The notes beneath the pieces are model-generated. The model ran no database searches. It saw only the letters and a program-made list of their open reading frames with translations, and had not been told where the DNA came from. Made by a program: the position numbers and the translations under genes. Shown here in pieces: positions 35,148-43,347 of a stretch of 64,000 nt of DNA (the first letter of the stretch is position 1; each line of letters begins with the position of its first letter). Source of the DNA: SHAN690 sp041391765 (GTDB lineage: Bacteria; Bacteroidota; Bacteroidia; Flavobacteriales_G; Salibacteraceae); contig JAWKNJ010000019.1 of assembly GCA_041391765.1 (NCBI GenBank), positions 59,784 to 123,783 on the forward strand, written 5' to 3'.

Positions 35148-35227
35148 CCGTTATGAGTTCCAAAGATGCTCGTCAAATTAGGTTTGAATAAGGAAATGTT
35201 GTGGAATTCAGGTTTTTGTAATGGGAT

Positions 35228-35255
35228 TGATTTTGAGGCATCTGCCTCAAAATCA
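35228..35255. promoter_or_regulatory. Perfect 28-bp inverted repeat in a divergent promoter region
   Basis: 13-bp arms TGATTTTGAGGCA (35228-35240) and TGCCTCAAAATCA (35243-35255) around TC. It lies between the divergent histidine kinase (start 35147) and the YHYH gene (start 35309). No T-run follows it, so an operator for one or both genes is more likely than a terminator. Confidence 0.7.
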
Positions 35256-35308
35256 GTATTTGTCGAAGCCAAGGAAAACCTTAAAATTGTAATCCAACCA
35301 AGATTACA

Positions 35309-36106
35309 ATGAAAAAACTTCTGACCTACACCGCATTTGCCATTCTATCAGTCGCACTCATCGTTGCTTCGTGCAAAAAGGATGATGATGACAAGGATGA
35401 CGACACCAAGACAGAGGACCCAACAGGAAATGACCCTACTACCGAAGATAAAACGGACATCAGCGTGCTGGAATCTAAATTTTATGGCTCAGGATTGACA
35501 TGGTCAACCGGTGATGAGTATATCACCATTTCAACAGACGATCAGCCTGACCACAAGAGCATGTATTACGCTCAGTCGAATTCGTTGTACGAAGCCTATG
35601 ATGAGCCGGAAAACAAGGATTTCAAAAAGAACCCAAACAGCATCAAGGCACAGAATTACACGTTGAAAATCCCACGTTATCCTGAAATGGCTTCCACACA
35701 TCAAGCTACAGCCATGGACGCATTTGGTGTTGCGGTGAATGGCGTGGTGTTTTTTAATCAAGAGGCTGCTCCCGGTGATGATATCTTGGAAGAGTTAAAC
35801 ACATTCGATCAATACGAAGGACACCCACAACAGCAAGGAGCCTATCACTATCACATAGAGCCTATATGGTTAACTGAGACCAAAGGAGATGATGCCTTAA
35901 TGGGAGTTTTGTTGGATGGATTTCCAGTATATGGACCCGTTGAGAATGGAGTGCGTCTCACCAACGATGATTTGGATGTCTATCATGGCCACACCTCTGC
36001 TACTGCAGAATTCCCTGACGGTATTTACCATTATCACATCACCGATGACCTTCCCTGGATCAACGGAGGTGAGTTTTACGGAACACCCGGTACGAAATCG
36101 AATTAA
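35309..36106 (+). CDS. YHYH-domain lipoprotein
   Basis: A 265-residue lipoprotein: signal MKKLLTYTAFAILSVALIVASC, then a long acidic Asp/Lys/Thr linker (about 24-55), then the YHYH domain. The signature tetrads are GAYHYHIEPIW and GIYHYHITDDLPW, with GVLLDGFPVYGP between them and an earlier MDAFGVAVNGVVFFN. The His-rich motifs suggest metal (probably copper) binding, but the function is not known. It is followed by a MORN-type lipoprotein and an SCO protein in one direction, an association that supports a copper- or respiration-linked role (inference). Confidence 0.88.
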   Translation: MKKLLTYTAFAILSVALIVASCKKDDDDKDDDTKTEDPTGNDPTTEDKTDISVLESKFYGSGLTWSTGDEYITISTDDQPDHKSMYYAQSNSLYEAYDEPENKDFKKNPNSIKAQNYTLKIPRYPEMASTHQATAMDAFGVAVNGVVFFNQEAAPGDDILEELNTFDQYEGHPQQQGAYHYHIEPIWLTETKGDDALMGVLLDGFPVYGPVENGVRLTNDDLDVYHGHTSATAEFPDGIYHYHITDDLPWINGGEFYGTPGTKSN

Positions 36107-36118
36107 TTCGGATTTCTG

Positions 36119-36748
36119 TTGAGGGTAGCGAGGGCATCTGCCGTTTTGATTTTTGCCTTACAAGCGTGTGATATCAATGTATCCGAGTCAAGTTTGACTC
36201 AAACTTCGGTTAACGAAAAAACATTTGACATGTCCCTGACCATCATGGTTGGGGATTCTTTTTTGACCAAAGAGGTCGATACATTGTTCTATCGTGACGA
36301 ACCATTTACAGGAACGCTGGTTGAGTACTTTCCCTCAGGTCAGATGCGTTCAAGTGTGCAATATGCAGAGGGGCTGAAGCACGGAATGTCGCGACTCATC
36401 TATGAGAACGGACAAATTGAATACTCACGTCCATACAGTCATGGACAAAAACACGGTGAGCATCTGGGCTATTACGAGTCTGGCGCAATGAAGTATGCCT
36501 ATTATTTCGAAGATGGATTTAGCGAGGGGAATCACAAAGAGTGGTATGAGTCCGGTCAGCTATTTCGTGATTTAAACTATGAACATGGATACGAACGAGG
36601 TGCCCAGAAAATGTATCGTGAGGACGGTAAACTGAGAGGCAATTACGTAGTGCGCGAAAATGGAAGAATCTATGGATTAGTTGGAGTGAAGCGATGCAAG
36701 AATATCGATACCGAAAATGAAGAACTGGATGAGCTTAAAGCAAATTAG
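36119..36748 (+). CDS. MORN-like repeat lipoprotein (YwqK-type)
   Basis: A 209-residue protein starting at TTG 36119; the signal peptide ends LIFALQAC, giving a lipidated Cys. Five toxin-antitoxin-labelled 'YwqK' / MORN-like repeats of about 23 residues follow: YFPSGQMRSSVQY, YENGQIEYSRPY, YYESGAMKYAYYF, WYESGQLFRDLNY, YREDGKLRGNYV. Such repeats form a beta meander that binds partners. No toxin gene is present, so the antitoxin label is not justified. The last 32 nt overlap the SCO gene's longer start (20 nt from the preferred start), consistent with coupling. Confidence 0.83.
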   Translation: MRVARASAVLIFALQACDINVSESSLTQTSVNEKTFDMSLTIMVGDSFLTKEVDTLFYRDEPFTGTLVEYFPSGQMRSSVQYAEGLKHGMSRLIYENGQIEYSRPYSHGQKHGEHLGYYESGAMKYAYYFEDGFSEGNHKEWYESGQLFRDLNYEHGYERGAQKMYREDGKLRGNYVVRENGRIYGLVGVKRCKNIDTENEELDELKAN

Positions 36749-37394
36749 CATCGGTCTGTCATTTTCGTTCCTAGTTGCCTGCGGTCTACAGGTAACAACA
36801 AGTGATTCGAAGCAAATAAGCCTTCCGTTCTATATCTCTGAGGATCTGACTCCCCATTGGATTTCAGAAGACTCATCAGCCTATGACAATATTCACCGCA
36901 TCAGCGACTTTTCGTTTACTGATCAGGATGGGCGAGAAGTGACTGAAAAGGACATTGAAGGTAAAATCTACGTGGCAAACTTCTTTTTTACCACATGCCC
37001 AGGGGTTTGTCGTTTGATGACGAATGAATTGTTGACTGTTCAAGAAGCATTTGACGCACAGGACAACGTAATGATTTTATCACATACCGTAATGCCGTGG
37101 GTGGACACGGTGGCTCAACTCAAGTATTTCGAACAACTTCATGAGCTGGATGGAAGCATGTGGAAGCTGCTCACCGGGTCAAAGGAAGATTTATACGGAA
37201 TTGCACGTACATCCTATTTCGCGGATGAGGGATTCGGAAAGAGCGTGACGGAATCCTCAGATTTTCTGCATACTGAAAACGTGATGCTAATCGATCGACA
37301 TCGCAGGATTCGAGGTGTTTACAACGGTACTTCCAAGTTGGATATCAAGCGATTGATTGAGGATATTCAACAACTGGAAGGGACGAGGCACTAA
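36729..37394 (+). CDS. SCO1/SenC/PrrC family copper chaperone
   Basis: A 221-residue lipoprotein (MSLKQISIGLSFSFLVAC), with an alternative start at 36717. The thioredoxin-like SCO domain begins HRISDFSFTDQDGREVTEKDIEGKIYVANFFFTTCPGVCRLM, where C-x3-C binds copper. The distal His is in FLHTENVMLIDRHRRIRGVY. SCO proteins deliver copper to the CuA site of cytochrome c oxidase or reduce its cysteines. No oxidase genes are in the window. It is the last gene before tRNA-Pro. Confidence 0.92.
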   Translation: MSLKQISIGLSFSFLVACGLQVTTSDSKQISLPFYISEDLTPHWISEDSSAYDNIHRISDFSFTDQDGREVTEKDIEGKIYVANFFFTTCPGVCRLMTNELLTVQEAFDAQDNVMILSHTVMPWVDTVAQLKYFEQLHELDGSMWKLLTGSKEDLYGIARTSYFADEGFGKSVTESSDFLHTENVMLIDRHRRIRGVYNGTSKLDIKRLIEDIQQLEGTRH

Positions 37395-37428
37395 GTCTAA
37401 TTTCTCTACAAAAGAGACATCAAAAGTT

Positions 37429-37436
37429 TACTTTCG
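37429..37436 (+). promoter_or_regulatory. -7 box TACTTTCG of tRNA-Pro
   Basis: TACTTTCG ends 11 nt upstream of the mature tRNA 5' end. The longer string AAAGTTTACTTTCGC is nearly repeated before the M49 peptidase gene (AAAGTTACTTTCGC), supporting its role as a promoter. Confidence 0.55.
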
Positions 37437-37447
37437 CAATCCAATTT

Positions 37448-37525
37448 CGGGATGTAGCTCAGCCCGGTTAGAGTACACGTCTGGGGGGCGTGGGGCCGCT
37501 GGTTCGAATCCAGTCATCCCGACCA
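37448..37525 (+). tRNA. tRNA-Pro(GGG)
   Basis: Full cloverleaf: acceptor CGGGATG (37448-37454) pairs with CATCCCG (37515-37521), then A and an encoded CCA. The D-arm contains TAGCTCAGCCCGGTTAGAG. The anticodon arm is CACGT-CTGGGGG-GCGTG, giving anticodon GGG. The T-arm is CTGG-TTCGAAT-CCAG. The encoded CCA and normal loops indicate a functional gene. Confidence 0.95.
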
Positions 37526-37529
37526 ATCG

Positions 37530-37560
37530 AAAGCCGCAGAAATGCGGCTTTACTTTTTCT
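37530..37560 (+). terminator. Hairpin terminator after tRNA-Pro
   Basis: AAAGCCGCA (37530-37538), GAAA tetraloop, TGCGGCTTT (37543-37551), followed by ACTTTTT. Confidence 0.85.
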
Positions 37561-37610
37561 AACAATTCCTAATCCTATGATATGATTTACCCATTTCTTA
37601 ATTCAACATC

Positions 37611-37618
37611 TACATTTG
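37611..37618 (+). promoter_or_regulatory. -7 box TACATTTG upstream of trxB
   Basis: TACATTTG is a perfect TAnnTTTG match and ends 25 nt before ATG 37644. Confidence 0.55.
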
Positions 37619-37643
37619 CGCGATTCAATAAAAACGTAGAAAA

Positions 37644-38594
37644 ATGAGTGAGAACAATGGAGTGGCGAAATGCCTGATAATCGGCTCTGGTCCTGCGGGT
37701 TACACAGCGGCAATCTATGCCGCACGCGCAGAACTGCAACCGATCATGATCGAAGGCATGCAGCCCGGTGGACAGTTAATGGACACCAACGATGTAGAAA
37801 ATTATCCGGGTTACCCGGATGGGGTAAATGGCCCTCAAATGATGATGGAATTCAGGGCGCAAGCGGAACGCTTCGAAACAGATATTCGATCAGGTTATGT
37901 GACCAAGGTTGATTTTTCGGGTCCAATTCACAAAGTGTGGGTAGATGAAAAAGAGGAATTACAAGCGCATTCGATTATCATTTCAACCGGAGCCTCGGCA
38001 AAATGGCTGGGTTTAGAAAGTGAATTAAGGCTTCGTGACTTGGGTGGAGGAGTTTCGGCCTGTGCCGTTTGTGATGGGTTCTTCTACCGTGGACAGGAGG
38101 TCGCCTTGGTAGGCGCTGGTGACACTGCGGCTGAAGAGGCCACTTATCTCGCAAAGCTTTGCAAGAAAGTACATATGATCGTGCGAAGAGATGAAATGCG
38201 TGCTTCCAAGATCATGCAGCAACGCGTCCTGGATACACCAAACATCGAGATTCATTGGAACACTGAAACGATTGAAGTTCTTGGAGATCAAACGGTTGAA
38301 GGTGCGAAAGTGATCAATACACAAACGAATGAAGAGTCTGTGTTAAATGTTACTGGTTTTTTCGTGGCAATTGGTCACAAACCGAATACCGACATCTTTA
38401 AGGGTTGGTTGGACATGGATGAAGTGGGATATTTGAAACATAAGTCTGATTCAACGTGGACTAACATCGAAGGTGTTTTCGTGTCCGGGGATGCGGGTGA
38501 TAAAGTTTATCGTCAAGCGGTTACGGCTGCAGGAACAGGCTGTATGGCCGCTTTGGATGCTGAGCGATATCTCGCTGCCAAAGGAATTCACTGA
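37644..38594 (+). CDS. trxB: Thioredoxin-disulfide reductase
   Basis: A 316-residue flavoenzyme that uses NADPH to reduce thioredoxin. FAD motif GSGPAGYTAAIYAARA (15-30); redox-active C140-A-V-C143 in SACAVCDGFFYRG; NADP motif VGAGDTAAEEATYLA; C-terminal FAD motif VFVSGDAGDKVYRQAVTAAGTGCMAA. The length is typical. It is a plausible electron donor for the thioredoxin-dependent class of arsenate reductase encoded at 2.9 kb, although it is not linked to it. It stands alone between terminators. Confidence 0.97.
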   Translation: MSENNGVAKCLIIGSGPAGYTAAIYAARAELQPIMIEGMQPGGQLMDTNDVENYPGYPDGVNGPQMMMEFRAQAERFETDIRSGYVTKVDFSGPIHKVWVDEKEELQAHSIIISTGASAKWLGLESELRLRDLGGGVSACAVCDGFFYRGQEVALVGAGDTAAEEATYLAKLCKKVHMIVRRDEMRASKIMQQRVLDTPNIEIHWNTETIEVLGDQTVEGAKVINTQTNEESVLNVTGFFVAIGHKPNTDIFKGWLDMDEVGYLKHKSDSTWTNIEGVFVSGDAGDKVYRQAVTAAGTGCMAALDAERYLAAKGIH

Positions 38595-38616
38595 TAGAAT
38601 CAATCGCAACACTTAG

Positions 38617-38647
38617 AAGGCCGAGGGACAACCGTTGGCCTTTTTTT
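38617..38647 (+). terminator. Hairpin terminator after trxB
   Basis: AAGGCC (38617-38622) pairs with GGCCTT (38637-38642), followed by seven Ts including the arm end; the 14-nt loop can pair further. Confidence 0.75.
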
Positions 38648-38692
38648 GTTCTGCGCTGTGCATCAAATAGTTGAATTGGTGACAAAGGTGTT

Positions 38693-38722
38693 TTTGAATG
38701 TTCCTTTCAAAAGTTACTTTCG
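38693..38722 (+). promoter_or_regulatory. Promoter of the M49 peptidase gene (TTTG - 18 nt - TACTTTCG)
   Basis: TTTG (38693-38696) and TACTTTCG (38715-38722) match the Bacteroidota -33/-7 arrangement at close to the usual spacing. ATG follows at 38755. Confidence 0.6.
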
Positions 38723-38754
38723 CTCACTATCAATTACTAAGACTTACACTAAAA

Positions 38755-40812
38755 ATGAAAAGACCTGAATTATTATTTGCAGGATTAGCGCTGACTATGA
38801 GCCTTTACTCATGTGGCGGAGGAGGAGATGAGAAGCCGGCTGAGGCCGTTGACTCAGCAGCAGTGGAAGAATCTGCAGATGACTTTAAATACATGGCGGA
38901 ACAGTTTGCCGACCTAAAACTGATTCGTTATCGGATTCCCGGATGGGATAAGCTAACCACTAAACAAAAAGAACTCGTTTATTACCTGTATGAGGCTGGA
39001 TTGAGTGGTCGTGACATAATCTGGGATCAGAACTATCGCCATAACTTGGAGATTCGACAAGTATTAGAGGTGATTTTGAAGAATTACAGTGGCGACAAGT
39101 CTTCGAAAGACTGGAAGAATTTTGAAGTCTATGCAAAGCGTGTATTCTTCTCTAATGGAATCCATCATCACTACAGCATGGCCAAATTGCCCGCTGAGTT
39201 TCCACAAGCATACTTCGAAACGCTAATGGCCGAGACAGGTGCTAGCTTAAACGCTGAAGCGCTTAAGGCGATTTTTGATCCTGCCTTCGACAATAAAAAG
39301 GTAAACTTAGATCCTGACAAGGGATTACTTAAGGGATCAGCAGTAAATCTTTATGCTCCAGACATCACCGAGAAGGATGTGGATGGATATTATTCCAAAA
39401 TCATTGATAAGAATAATGCTGAACCTATATCATACGGTTTGAACAGTCGATTGGAGCGAGGAGCGGACGGTAAGTTGTTCGAAAACGTATACAAATCCGG
39501 TGGCCTTTATGGAGGTTCCATTGACAAGATTGTATACTGGTTAGAGAAGGCTGCATCTGTGGCCGAAAATCAAGCTCAAGGCGATGCACTGATGCTGTTG
39601 GTTGAATATTACAAGACGGGTGACCTCAAGAAATGGGATGAATACAATATTGCATGGACGCAAGCAACGGAAGGTGATATCGACTACATCCAGGGCTTTG
39701 TCGAAGTATATAACGACCCAAAAGGCTACAGAGGATCCTATGAAAGCATCGTGCAGATCAAGGATTTTGATGCCAGTGAGCGCATGAAGGTGTTGATGGA
39801 TAATGTTCAGTGGTTTGAGGATAACTCATCCATAATGTCAGAACATAAAAAGCCAAACGTGGTTGGAGTTACTTACAAGGTGGTTAACGTTGCCGGTGAA
39901 GCTGGCGATGCGTCTCCTTCTACACCCATCGGTGTGAACCTTCCAAATGCAAACTGGATTCGTGCGAAGCATGGATCAAAGTCTGTGAGCTTGGGTAACA
40001 TTGTTCAGGCATATGATAAGTCTGCCGGAAAAGGTTTCTCTGAGGAATTTGTGCGTACCGAGGAGCAGAGGAATCGTTCTAAGGAGCATGGAACTCTGGC
40101 TGGAAAGCTCCACACAGCGCTTCACGAGGTTGTCGGTCATGCTTCAGGAAAGATAAACCCCGGAGTTGGAACTCCTAAGGAAACGTTGAAGAGTTACGCC
40201 TCCACATTGGAGGAAGGTAGGGCTGACTTGGTTGCTCTTTACTACTTATTGGATCCTAAATTGGTAGAACTTGGACTGATGCCTTCTTTAGAAGTTGGAA
40301 TGGCAGAGTATGATAGTTATATCCGAAACGGTATGATGCTTCAACTGAGAAGAGTAGAACCGGGAGCGAGCATCGAGGAGGCGCATATGCGTAATCGTCA
40401 ATTGGTAGCAGCATGGTGTTATGAAAAGGGAATGGCTGACAGTGTAATCGTCAAACTTGTTGAAAACGGAAAAACATATTTCGAAGTACGGAATTATGAA
40501 AAGCTTCGTGTCTTGTTTGGTGATCTTCTTCGTGAAATTCAGCGAATCAAGAGCGAGGGCGATTACGAGGCTGGTAGAGCGTTAGTTGAGAATTACGGAG
40601 TGAAGGTAGACAAGGCGCTACATGAAGAAGTGTTAGCTCGTGCAGAGAAGCTGGACAGCGCTCCATATGGCGGGTTCATTAACCCACGATTGGTTCCGGT
40701 AATGGAAGGCGATAAAATCGTTGATGTGAAAGTGGAGTATCCGGAGGAATTCCTCGGACAGATGTTAGAGTACGGTGAAAAGTACGCGACTCTGGTTCCG
40801 ACCAACGAATAG
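38755..40812 (+). CDS. Dipeptidyl-peptidase III family (M49) metallopeptidase
   Basis: A 685-residue lipoprotein. ATG 38755 is chosen over 38698 because it opens a lipoprotein signal (LALTMSLYSCGGGG) and leaves room for the promoter. The six-residue zinc motif HEVVGH (457-462) is the M49 hallmark HExxGH, and the second motif EEGRAD (486-491) supplies the third zinc ligand. M49 enzymes release dipeptides from short peptides. Being lipid-anchored, it would act in the periplasm or on the outer membrane. The full length suggests an active enzyme. Confidence 0.92.
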   Translation: MKRPELLFAGLALTMSLYSCGGGGDEKPAEAVDSAAVEESADDFKYMAEQFADLKLIRYRIPGWDKLTTKQKELVYYLYEAGLSGRDIIWDQNYRHNLEIRQVLEVILKNYSGDKSSKDWKNFEVYAKRVFFSNGIHHHYSMAKLPAEFPQAYFETLMAETGASLNAEALKAIFDPAFDNKKVNLDPDKGLLKGSAVNLYAPDITEKDVDGYYSKIIDKNNAEPISYGLNSRLERGADGKLFENVYKSGGLYGGSIDKIVYWLEKAASVAENQAQGDALMLLVEYYKTGDLKKWDEYNIAWTQATEGDIDYIQGFVEVYNDPKGYRGSYESIVQIKDFDASERMKVLMDNVQWFEDNSSIMSEHKKPNVVGVTYKVVNVAGEAGDASPSTPIGVNLPNANWIRAKHGSKSVSLGNIVQAYDKSAGKGFSEEFVRTEEQRNRSKEHGTLAGKLHTALHEVVGHASGKINPGVGTPKETLKSYASTLEEGRADLVALYYLLDPKLVELGLMPSLEVGMAEYDSYIRNGMMLQLRRVEPGASIEEAHMRNRQLVAAWCYEKGMADSVIVKLVENGKTYFEVRNYEKLRVLFGDLLREIQRIKSEGDYEAGRALVENYGVKVDKALHEEVLARAEKLDSAPYGGFINPRLVPVMEGDKIVDVKVEYPEEFLGQMLEYGEKYATLVPTNE

Positions 40813-40833
40813 TCTACCGAATTAAAAGTTAAA

Positions 40834-40855
40834 GCCCTCGCAAGAGGGCTTTTTT
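40834..40855 (+). terminator. Bidirectional hairpin terminator
   Basis: GCCCTC (40834-40839), loop GCAA, GAGGGC (40844-40849) and T6. It lies between the convergent M49 and TonB-C-like genes. Confidence 0.88.
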
Positions 40856-40859
40856 GTTT

Positions 40860-41393
40860 TTAGTAGTGGATTGTGACCAATCCCTTGGTTTCTAAAGGCC
40901 CGGTCATATGTTCATTGAATTTGATGCCTTTACATGCGTATTCAGCCTTAGTTAATAGATACTCATCGCTCGTAGTGCTGCCGGTAACGCCAGGTTTTAC
41001 TTTCAAAACCGTTCCTGACCGATTCACTAAAACTTCAACTACCACGGTTCCCTGTTTTTGTGTGGCGTTGCTCAACTTGGGTGGTGTGATCATCTCACGA
41101 TCTTTTATTTGATACTCAACGGTGTAGCCACCGTTCGAGCTTTTTATCTTCTTTACTGGGGTATCATCCAATAAGCTGCCGTCATATTCAACATATTCAT
41201 CAAAGAAGATGGAACTCACATCTTTTAGCATGATCTTCTTTGGTTGGCGATTCACATAAACAGTCAACTCATCATCCATGAGCTCCATCACAATACCTTC
41301 AATTTTCTCACCTGTTTTCAGGACAACGCTGTGCTGAGCGAAAATTGAAGATGAGCAGGAAATGAATGCCAAGGCAATTAGTTTCTTCATCAT
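40860..41393 (-). CDS. Secreted protein with TonB C-terminal-like domain
   Basis: A 177-residue protein with signal peptide MMKKLIALAFISCSSSIFAQ. Residues 20-75 (VVLKTGEKIEGIVMELMDDELTVYVN) look like a small SH3/Sm-like beta unit. Residues about 110-175 (QGTVVVEVLVNRSGTVLKVKPGV ... LLTKAEYACKGIKF) match the TonB C-terminal fold, but there is no N-terminal TM helix or proline-rich spacer. It is therefore not a classical energy transducer. The function is unknown. Confidence 0.75.
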   Translation of the reverse strand: MMKKLIALAFISCSSSIFAQHSVVLKTGEKIEGIVMELMDDELTVYVNRQPKKIMLKDVSSIFFDEYVEYDGSLLDDTPVKKIKSSNGGYTVEYQIKDREMITPPKLSNATQKQGTVVVEVLVNRSGTVLKVKPGVTGSTTSDEYLLTKAEYACKGIKFNEHMTGPLETKGLVTIHY

Positions 41394-41480
41394 TGTTGAT
41401 TTACGTTGCTAAGAAAATCAGATGAGAACCTGCAACAACGACTTCAACATGTTGTTTGCAACGCTGGGTTGTTGAAAATG

Positions 41481-42215
41481 CTAGTCGTGCGTATCAATGT
41501 CTTGCCTCAGTTTAGGTGGAGTATTTACAAACGCTTTATATCGATTCTTCGTGAAAATGATAAAATCATACTGGCTCATCGATTTCATTTGGGCTTCACT
41601 GACACCAATAAAGTCAACAAAGTCTTCAAATTGATCAGGTCGCAAGTCAATAATATCGTAGCTCACGTATTGTGCAAAGAGCTCTTTGAGCAGTGTTCTT
41701 CTATGTTCTTCGTTGATCATCTCATAGGCTTCGCGCATCATGCGTTCCTTGCGACTCACTTGCTGATAGAGAAACGTTAGTGGGCTGTGGAAGGCATCGA
41801 TACCGCTAAGCATATAATCGCGCTCATCATAACCAAGCGCGCGTATGTCTTTTTGAATGGAATCCAGTTCACGCAAGGGGAACACTTGAACTTCCTTTAA
41901 CCGATAGGCTAGGGGACGAACGAACACTTTAACGTAATATCTATCCTTAATTGCACTGTCAACCATGCAGAGTTTCTCGGTTTCATAACCTAGAGCACCA
42001 ACCAGAATAGTGTCAGATTTTTGTGCCCAGAGTTCAAAGGTTCCATCCGGGTTTCCGAAACCACCAATCCCTGTGGTTTTGTTAACGATCAGAAGATTGA
42101 ACGTAGGGTCTTCTTTGTGGATGACTTTACCAATGATTTTGACGCGTTGAGCAATAGTGGATTGCGAAGCGCAAATACCAAAAAAGAAGAGCAGGGTAGG
42201 GAATAGATACTTCAT
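41481..42215 (-). CDS. Secreted carboxypeptidase-regulatory-like domain protein
   Basis: A 244-residue protein: signal peptide ending SQSTIAQ, then VKIIGKVIHKEDPTFNLLIVNKTTGIGGFGNPDGTFELWAQKSDTILVGALGYE. This is the CarboxypepD_reg-like beta sandwich seen in Bacteroidota exported proteins. The C-terminal half is helical and charged, ending in two short motifs around FIIFTKNRYKAF. It lies 31 nt downstream of the PorP/SprF-like gene on the same strand and may belong to the surface-protein operon. Confidence 0.78.
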   Translation of the reverse strand: MKYLFPTLLFFFGICASQSTIAQRVKIIGKVIHKEDPTFNLLIVNKTTGIGGFGNPDGTFELWAQKSDTILVGALGYETEKLCMVDSAIKDRYYVKVFVRPLAYRLKEVQVFPLRELDSIQKDIRALGYDERDYMLSGIDAFHSPLTFLYQQVSRKERMMREAYEMINEEHRRTLLKELFAQYVSYDIIDLRPDQFEDFVDFIGVSEAQMKSMSQYDFIIFTKNRYKAFVNTPPKLRQDIDTHD

Positions 42216-42246
42216 TCCATGTTAAGATGAATGAAGTACATATAAG

Positions 42247-43347
42247 TTACAGACGCCCTTTACGGTGAGGGCTATACTTATTGTACAGTCCGCGATTGTG
42301 TCCAGCACGGTAACTGATCATAAACTCAAAGCCGCCTTCAAAACCATTTAACCCTAAGTATGTACCTAGAATAGGAACATCATAACCACCTCCGAAGCTA
42401 AATCCTGCAAATTCCATTTGGACTGTAGCAATGAAAGTCAAACTCGTTCCAGATATAGTGTCAGGTTTTGAACCTCGAATGAACCCTCCAAACGTAACGC
42501 TGGATTCACTTAATTTACCCGTGGTTTTGGTCCCTTCGCTGAAAAGGAATTGAAATTTAGTTCCTCCTGTAATTAATGACCGCTGAACTTGTCTACTATA
42601 AAGAAAATTTGGTTTTATTGCCCAGTTGTTTCCTTCGCGAATTCGCTGCGTTAATTCCGCGTGGATATTGTAACGCCTTTGCAGGGAGGTTCCTGAGGTG
42701 TCGTTAAGTAATGAAACATCAGGACGATTAACGTGATACATGGACACGCCACCCGTGAATTCGGTGAGTTTTCCACTGTAATAGGTATACTGAAGTCCGG
42801 TTGATAAGTCAAAGTACCCTTTCACATTTTCATCAAGAGACTCATTTGGATCAATTTGAAGATCAAAACCCTGTCCTACCCATTGGTTGTCCCAGTATAC
42901 ATCACCGTATGAAATCCCTCGCCAGCCTAGACCTCCTTGGAAACCAACGCTAATGCTGTGCATTTGCCTTGGGTCCAAATACTGGCCTAATGAAAATGAT
43001 CCATTGATTCTTCTGTCAAAGAATCGAACATCACCTTGATCATCACTCAAAAAATTCAATCCAAATCCCCAGATATTTCCATTCCATGCATTGATGGGAA
43101 GTTGAATATCGAATGCGCCAGCGGCAGTTCGATAGGGGCGATGAACGGTGTAACCGTGTTCCCTGTAGTTTAGAGTAGCTCTCCATTTGCTATCCATGTT
43201 ACCACAAAGTGCGGGATTCAAATAAAGAGGCTGCGTCCCATACATTGAAATCACAGGATCATATACACCACCTCCATTCTGAGCCATGGTTGTAGCGCTA
43301 ATAGCTAAACTAGCGACATAGAGCAATATGTACTTATTCATCTTCAT
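42247..43347 (-). CDS. PorP/SprF-like type IX secretion membrane protein
   Basis: A 366-residue outer-membrane barrel: signal peptide MKMNKYILLYVASLAISATTMAQ, then GVYDPVISMYGTQPLYLNPALCGNMDSKWRATLNYR. The 'NPA..G' and 'YR.q' opening is characteristic of PorP/SprF. Members sit next to large gliding-type adhesins and help their export or surface attachment through the T9SS. Here the start overlaps the stop of the upstream adhesin gene (TGATG), so they are coupled and probably a dedicated pair. Start 43341 (MNKYILL) is also possible. Confidence 0.92.
   Translation of the reverse strand: MKMNKYILLYVASLAISATTMAQNGGGVYDPVISMYGTQPLYLNPALCGNMDSKWRATLNYREHGYTVHRPYRTAAGAFDIQLPINAWNGNIWGFGLNFLSDDQGDVRFFDRRINGSFSLGQYLDPRQMHSISVGFQGGLGWRGISYGDVYWDNQWVGQGFDLQIDPNESLDENVKGYFDLSTGLQYTYYSGKLTEFTGGVSMYHVNRPDVSLLNDTSGTSLQRRYNIHAELTQRIREGNNWAIKPNFLYSRQVQRSLITGGTKFQFLFSEGTKTTGKLSESSVTFGGFIRGSKPDTISGTSLTFIATVQMEFAGFSFGGGYDVPILGTYLGLNGFEGGFEFMISYRAGHNRGLYNKYSPHRKGRL

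Noticed and set aside
36119..36748. YwqK/MORN gene as an antitoxin of a toxin-antitoxin module
   Set aside because: The database-style label is historical; no toxin gene is adjacent and the protein is a lipoprotein inside a YHYH-SCO cluster.
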